In this document: in pieces, positions 58,850 through 64,000 of the stretch
Position numbering within the stretch: position 1 is the first letter of the stretch
Layout of the letters: every line of letters begins with the position of its first letter
Assembly: GCF_000321225.1 (NCBI RefSeq)
Contig: NW_004450267.1
Coordinates: forward strand, 7,362,601 to 7,426,600
DNA length: 64,000 bases
Source of the DNA: Odobenus rosmarus divergens
Taxonomy: Eukaryota > Chordata > Mammalia > Carnivora > Odobenidae
Reading direction: 5' to 3'
The notes under the pieces: model-generated
Database searches by the model: none
Told to the model about the DNA's origin: nothing
What the model saw: the letters and a program-made list of their open reading frames with translations, nothing else
Position numbers and translations under genes: made by a program

Positions 58850-59315
58850 TGACAATAGTACCTGAACATTTGCCAAGCACTACACTGTGCCAAATGTTGT
58901 GCTTAAAATGGATGATCACATGTCATCCTTTTTTTTTAAAGATTTTATTTATTTGAGAGATAGAATGAGATAGAGAGAGAGCATGAGACGGGGGAGGGTC
59001 AGAGGGAGAAGCAGACTCCCCACTGAGCAGGGAGCCCGACGTGGGACTCGATCCCGGGACTCCAGGATCATGACCCGAGCTGAAGGCAGTCACTTAACCA
59101 ACTGAGCCACCCAGGCGCCCGATCACATCTCATCCTTACAACACCCCTGGCAAAGGTACTATCATTATCCCCCCGCCCCCATTTACAGATGAAGTGGTAA
59201 GGCTCTAAGAAATTGAAACAACTTGCCTATGATCATACAACCAAGAGGAAACACAAAGCAACAGTTAGCACCTAGTGCCCAAGCTCTTTCCACCACACTG
59301 TTTTACTTTGCCATA
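58850..59315 (-). mobile_element. MIR element split by a SINE
   Basis: Left part 58850-58930 (TTTGCCAAGCACTACACTGTGCC), right part 59138-59315 (TTTACAGATGAAGTGGTAAGG). Confidence 0.65.
58931..59120 (-). mobile_element. Carnivoran tRNA-derived SINE
   Basis: AAAGATTTTATTTATTTGAGAG, GA middle, and end GAGCCACCCAGGCGCCC. The 17-base duplication GATCACATGTCATCCTT (58914-58930) and its copy at 59121-59137 differ by one base. Confidence 0.95.
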
Positions 59316-59679
59316 GATGTGAAAGCAGTTGGGCTGGCCAAGGGTGTCCCTAAAAGGAGAGGGGAGATGATGAAGAGAAGTTTCTCCCAAAGATTCAAAG
59401 ACTCCCATCTCAGAGAAGTAGGGCTCCTGGAGAGAGAATTCAATTAAAATTTCTACATCTCTGAAGTCTCCCCTTTGGGGCCCTTGACTTGTCCTTGAAC
59501 GTCCCAGAATAGCCCAACTCTAGAATGGGCAGGAGTCTCTTGTCCTCTCCCCCCCTGGAGCAATAATCTTCACTTGAAGACCCAAGGCCAGTTACCCTGA
59601 GGAACAGGTCCCTGTCTCGGCAGAACCTCTGGAAAGCTCAAGATTAAGGCAACTCTTTGCTCCTTTTATCAATGTCTTG

Positions 59680-60490
59680 CCTTATTGCTGGAGTTTACAT
59701 CTGCTGTCTTATTCAACTATTCATTCAATAATGCAAGACACTGTGCAAACAGGGAATAAGACAGACAAACTTCCTATGCACATGGAGCTTACATTTTAGT
59801 AGAAGAGTCAGACAATAAATTAATAACTATTTATTATATCTTTCTTATTTCAGTTCTGTATAAAATATAGCTGAGAAAAGCGTAGTATGTGATGCGCCCG
59901 GGAAATACTACTTAAAATAGAGAAGTCATGGCAGGCTGACCCCTGAAGTCAGGAATGAGACCTGAGCTTATCCCTGAATGAAGTGAGAGAGTAAACATGT
60001 GGCTGCAGGCAGGAAGAAGCTCCACGGTAGAGGGGACAGCAGGGGCAAAGACCACAAAGCAAGAATGCCCTTGGCGGGTTCAAGAAACAGCAAGAAGCCC
60101 AGGGTGACTGGAGCAGATGAGTAGGTGGTAGAGGCTGAGAGCTGAGAGGTAACCGGGGTCCAGACCATGCAGAGCCTTATAAGCCATGGTAGGGGATGTC
60201 AGCTTGTACCCTGAGAAGGATAGGAAGGCATTAAAGCATTTTTGAGTAAAGGAGTGACACAATATGATATATCCTACTCTTGGCAAGAGCATTCAGGCAT
60301 TGTGTTGAGAATGGACCACAAGGGAACAAAGGTAGGAGCAGGGAGACCAGGTAGGAGCTACAATAATAGTCCAGGCAGGACTGATGGCAGCTTAGACCAG
60401 GGTAGTGGCCGTGGAGGTGGTGACAAGTGACCAGATTCTGGATATATGTTGAGGATAGAGCCAAAAGGACTTACTGATGGAAATCTTTTA
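59680..60490 (-). mobile_element. L2 LINE, 3' part
   Basis: The complement follows L2 order closely: CACATGGAGCTTACATTTTAG, GCAGGGGCAAAGACC, CAGAGCCTTATAAGCCATGG, AATAATAGTCCAGGCAGGAC, ATTCTGGATATATGTTGAGG. The frame remnant at 60231-60464 is part of it. Confidence 0.8.
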
Positions 60491-60491
60491 G

Positions 60492-61560
60492 CTCTTGCTC
60501 ATTTGTGGGCCTCCGGCTGTGTCAGGCACTCCGACCTCTGCTTTTTGTAATGTTCCCTTCCCATATGCCTACCTGGTCCTGACCTCTCAGTTCTCAAACT
60601 CGTCTGTATGTCCTTGATCAGTCTCTGTCCCTTATCTGGTACTCCTGGCTGGCTATCACCCATGCCCCAGAATGGCATATGCAATGTTACTGCTGCATAT
60701 TATTATCAATATTTTATATCTGTGTCATGCTTTACAGTTTAAGCCCTTCTGTGTACATTATCTCATCTGACGTGCTAGGTTTCATAGACCATTTCATGCT
60801 TTTCATTTGGCTCCAGGAGACCTCAAAGAAGAGGCATGAGTCAGCTTTGGCTGAATTTCAGACAAATTAACTCCCTGGCAGCTGCAGACCTGTCAGAGAG
60901 CAGGCAGTGGCTGCATGTGAATACGTAAGAGTGTGTGGGTAAACTGAGCCACAAGGCTCAAGGGGTATACACCAAGAGGGCCCAGCAAATAACCTGAGGG
61001 CAAGGAACATGATGACAGAAGGCCCTAGAGAGCAGTGGATTGAAGCCAGAAAAGAGGTACCAGGGCTGTGGGCAGAGAATCAGGAGTGAGGAGGAAGAGG
61101 GAAGTCTGGGGCGCACCCACAGGGGCTTATGATTAAGCGAGAAGGTTGAACCAGGCCAGTGCCAGCCACAAGTCAGAAGTCTGAGGGGTCAGCCAGGCCC
61201 TGTGGATCAGCTCAGAGCAGGTTTTCAGAAGGGACCCAGTTGACGGGCTACTGGTGAGAAGAGCCAGCATTGTGCATCAGGACAAGGCTGAGAAAACCTT
61301 AGTTGCAGGCAGCCAAGGAGCTTCCCTAGGTTTTTCTATTGAATTGAAGCCAGTCCCCCAAACATAGCTGATTCGAGACCAGTGGGCAAAGGCAAATAGG
61401 GCACCTAGAAAGGTTGGGGTAGGGAGCTAGGAGCAGGGAGTAAAGACAGATAATCCCTTCTGGATCCTTCTGACATTGAAGAGAAGTTTTCACCTCCAGT
61501 TCCACAGGCTCATTATCCAGTAGTTTTTGAGTTTGACCCCTGGCTATTGTCAGTTGCTTT
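60492..61560. other. Intron sequence, nothing recognised
   Basis: No exon or repeat is supported. Confidence 0.4.
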
Positions 61561-61564
61561 TTCT

Positions 61565-61740
61565 CTTCACCTAGAGCCAGTGATTCTCAACCTGGTTCTC
61601 AACTTTGTACCTATTTCCTGGGTTCCACTCCAGCACAGTTAAATCAGAGTCTAGGACAGTGGGGTCCAGATGGGGTTTTTTTCAAAATTCCCCAGGGGAC
61701 TACAGTGGGCGGCCAGGGTGAGGATTGCTGCTTTAGCCAC
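61565..61740 (+). mobile_element. MER5A-like fragment
   Basis: GTGATTCTCAACCTGG, AAATCAGAGTCTAGGACAGTGGGG, CCCCAGGGGACTACAGTGGG. Confidence 0.5.
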
Positions 61741-62169
61741 GTGCACCAGTTGCCCCGCCGCCCCCCTCCAAAGAATCTTCCTCTCTCCTTAGACAAGTTT
61801 AATGCTGACAATGGTGCCAAGAGCAAGGATTCATAAATGAATACGGAGCAGATCAGAAAATAAAATCTAATCCTCCTACTGAGTTGGAAGAAGAGCAAAA
61901 TTCCACCCGCATGGATGTTTGTGGAGATACAAACACTGCATCCTGTTCAACTTGATTCGTAAGAATAGGTCTGGCTGGTGATATGTGCAATATTTTACAA
62001 GTATAGGTTTCCTCAGAAGGCCTGCCTTAGGAATCCCAGTGTTGACAGCAAACATAGGATCACATTCATTCTCATCAGGGAGGGACACATTTTAGTTGCT
62101 TTACCTCCACCTTTAGGATTAGAACCTCAGAAAAAAAGATGCTCAAGATCAGGTGGAATGTGAAAGATC

Positions 62170-62270
62170 ATCCAGTCCACTTGTTTCTGGAATTTAGTAT
62201 GCATCACCTGAGGACCTTGTAAGCAGCCTGGCTCCCAGGCCCACTCGTGATGGAACCCATTGCTTTCACC
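62170..62270 (+). mobile_element. MER5A-like fragment
   Basis: TTAGTATGCATCACCTGAGGAC, CAGCCTGGCTCCCAGGCCC. Confidence 0.5.
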
Positions 62271-62399
62271 CCCTCCCTTCCAAGGGTTGTTCAGCTTCTG
62301 CTAGAGTCATGTCCTACAGGGCTCCTGCAGAAGTGAAGGCCCTTCCTTACCAGTTCTGCATCCTTGCTACCCAAACTGTTCTAGGTTGGCAACAAATGC

Positions 62400-64000
62400 C
62401 GTGGCATGCTTAATATCCTTATTTATCCAACAAGTATGTATCAGCACTTCATTCCTTTTTATGGGCAAATAATATTCCGTTATATGCATATACCATATTT
62501 TGCTTATCCATTCATCAGTTGATGGACAATTTGGGTTATTTCCACCTTTTGGTTATTATGAATAATGTTTCTATAAACACTTGTGTACAATGTATGGACA
62601 TTTTGTGTGAACATATGTTTTCATTTCTCTTGGGTATATACATAGGAATTGAATCACTGGGACATATGGTGACTGTATGTTTAACTGTTTGAGGAACTGC
62701 CAAACTATATTCCAAAGTGGTCACACCATGTTACACTCCTTCAGTGTATGAGGGAGTGTAAGAGGGTTTGGATTTCTCAATGTCCTTGCCAACATTTGTT
62801 ATTATCTGACTTTTTGATTATAATCATCCTAATGGGTGTAAAATGATATCTCACTGTGGTTTTGATTTGCATTTCCCAGATGACTATCAATGTTAAGCAT
62901 CTTTTCATGTACTTATTGACCATCTGTATATCTTCTTTGAAGACACGTCTAAACTGATCCTTTGTCCATTTTTTTTTTTTTTTTAAGGAAGCTCTACGCC
63001 CAGCATGAGGCTTGAACTCATGACCCCAAGATCAAGAGTTGTATGCTCCACTGACTGAGCCAGCCAGGTGCCACTCCTTTGTTCATTTTTTAATTAGGTT
63101 GTCTTTTCTTATTGAGTTGTAAGAATTCCTTATATATTCTATATACAAGTCCCTTATCAGATAAATGGTTTGCAAACACTTTCTCCATTCTGTGGGTTAT
63201 CTTTTCACTTTCTGGATTATATCTTTTGAAGTACAAAGTTTTTTAATTTTGATGAAGACCAATTTATTTGTTTTTAATTTAATGTGAGGAAAGGGTTCAA
63301 CTTCATTCTTTTGCATGGGGCTATCCAGTTGTCCCAGCACCATTTGTTGAAAAAACTATTCTCTCCAAATTGAATGGTCTTGGTACCTTTGTCAAAACTC
63401 AGCTGACCACAGACATACGGGTTTATTTACAGACTCTCAATTCTGTTCCATTGATCTATATGTCTATCCCATGCTGGTACCATACTGTCTTGATTACTAC
63501 TGCTTTGTGGAAAGTTCTAAAGTCAGGAAATAGGAGTCCTCCCACTTTTTTAAGACTGTTTTGGCTATTCTGGGTCCCATGTAATTCCATGTGAATTTGA
63601 GAATCAGCTTCTACAGGCCAGCTGGGATTCTGATAGAAATGTGCTGAATCTGTAGACTGATTGCCATTTTAACAATAAAGTCTTTCAATCCATGAATATG
63701 AGATGTTTTCCCCTTTATTTAGCTCTTTAATTTCTTTCAACAATGTTTTTGTAGTTTTCAGAGTACAAGTAGTACACCTCTTTTGTTAAAAGTTTCCCAA
63801 GTATTTTATTCTTCTTGAAGCTATTGTAAATGGAATGGTTTTCTTAATTTCATTTTCAGATCGTTCATTTTAAGTATGTAGGAATATAATTGATTTTTGT
63901 ATATTGATTTTGTATCCTGCAACCTTACTGAACTCATTTACTACTTCTAATAGTTTTTTAGTGGATGGCTTAGGATTTTCCATATGCAAGGTCACATTAT
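62400..64000 (-). mobile_element. Old L1, ORF2 and 3' part, running off the window
   Basis: The complement reads L1: AATAATATTCCGTTATATGCAT, ATTTGCATTTCCCAGATGAC, CCAGTTGTCCCAGCACCATTTG, CTGTTCCATTGATCTATATG, TGTATCCTGCAACCTTACTGA. No intact frame. It continues past 64000. Confidence 0.88.
62974..63074 (-). mobile_element. Short tRNA-head-only SINE inside the L1
   Basis: Poly-T followed almost directly by AGCTCTACGCCCAGCATGAGG, CATGACCCCAAGATCAAGAG and GACTGAGCCAGCCAGGTGCC. The GA-rich body is missing. The 16-base duplication TCCTTTGTCCATTTTT (62958-62973) and its copy at 63075-63090 differ by one base. Confidence 0.85.

Noticed and set aside
1..64000. tRNA genes
   Set aside because: The tRNA-like sequences are all heads of carnivoran SINEs with A-rich tails and target duplications.
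50237..64000. The preceding kalirin exon (expected to end in FAMNSM)
   Set aside because: Searched by eye for its complement and for plausible donors. Nothing convincing. It is probably beyond the right edge.

Overview
The window is internal gene sequence from a mammal, most likely an arctoid carnivoran (bear, pinniped or mustelid group). The evidence is the many copies of the carnivoran tRNA-derived SINE, whose head reads GCGCCTGGGTGGCTCAG, together with several 5'-truncated L1 3' ends of the type that reads TTATGTTAGTCACCATACA after a poly-T on the + strand. To my recollection these L1 ends are typical of bears, seals and mustelids and differ from dog and cat. Old mammalian repeats (MIR, L2, MER5A, MER20, MLT1, L1M) fill much of the rest. 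I see no bacterial-type gene, CRISPR array, tRNA or rRNA gene.

The only protein-coding gene I can support lies on the minus strand. Four exons, read from high to low coordinates (50236-50045, 46436-46305, 43172-42942, 27903-27781), have proper AG acceptors and GT donors. All are phase 0 at both ends and join into 226 continuous residues of tandem spectrin repeats. The peptide matches the N-terminal spectrin-repeat region of kalirin (KALRN), a Dbl-family RhoGEF, at roughly residues 360-590 as I recall the human protein. The paralogue TRIO is close but fits less well at diagnostic positions. The introns are about 3.6, 3.1 and 15.0 kb. The flanking introns run off both ends of the window, and I did not find the previous or next exon.

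The rest is intronic. 1-27780 is part of the intron after the last visible exon. It holds an RPL23A processed pseudogene inserted in an MLT1 LTR that is itself inside a MER20, an L1/SINE/MIR nest at 15475-17590, a long L2 remnant at 18320-19650 and several SINEs. 27904-42941 holds two adjacent SINEs, an AT-rich unique block at 29470-31540, L2 pieces, a minimal 60-base L1 insertion, and a MER5-like element split by an LTR-like segment. 43173-50044 is compact and relatively GC-rich, with a G-quadruplex motif just upstream of one acceptor and a GT microsatellite. 50237-64000 is intron with L2, MIR, MER5A, two SINEs, and an L1 that runs off the right edge.

I looked for a novel system and did not find one. 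The items worth a second look are the exon and intron architecture, a read-through open frame, possible conserved noncoding blocks, and well-dated nested insertions.
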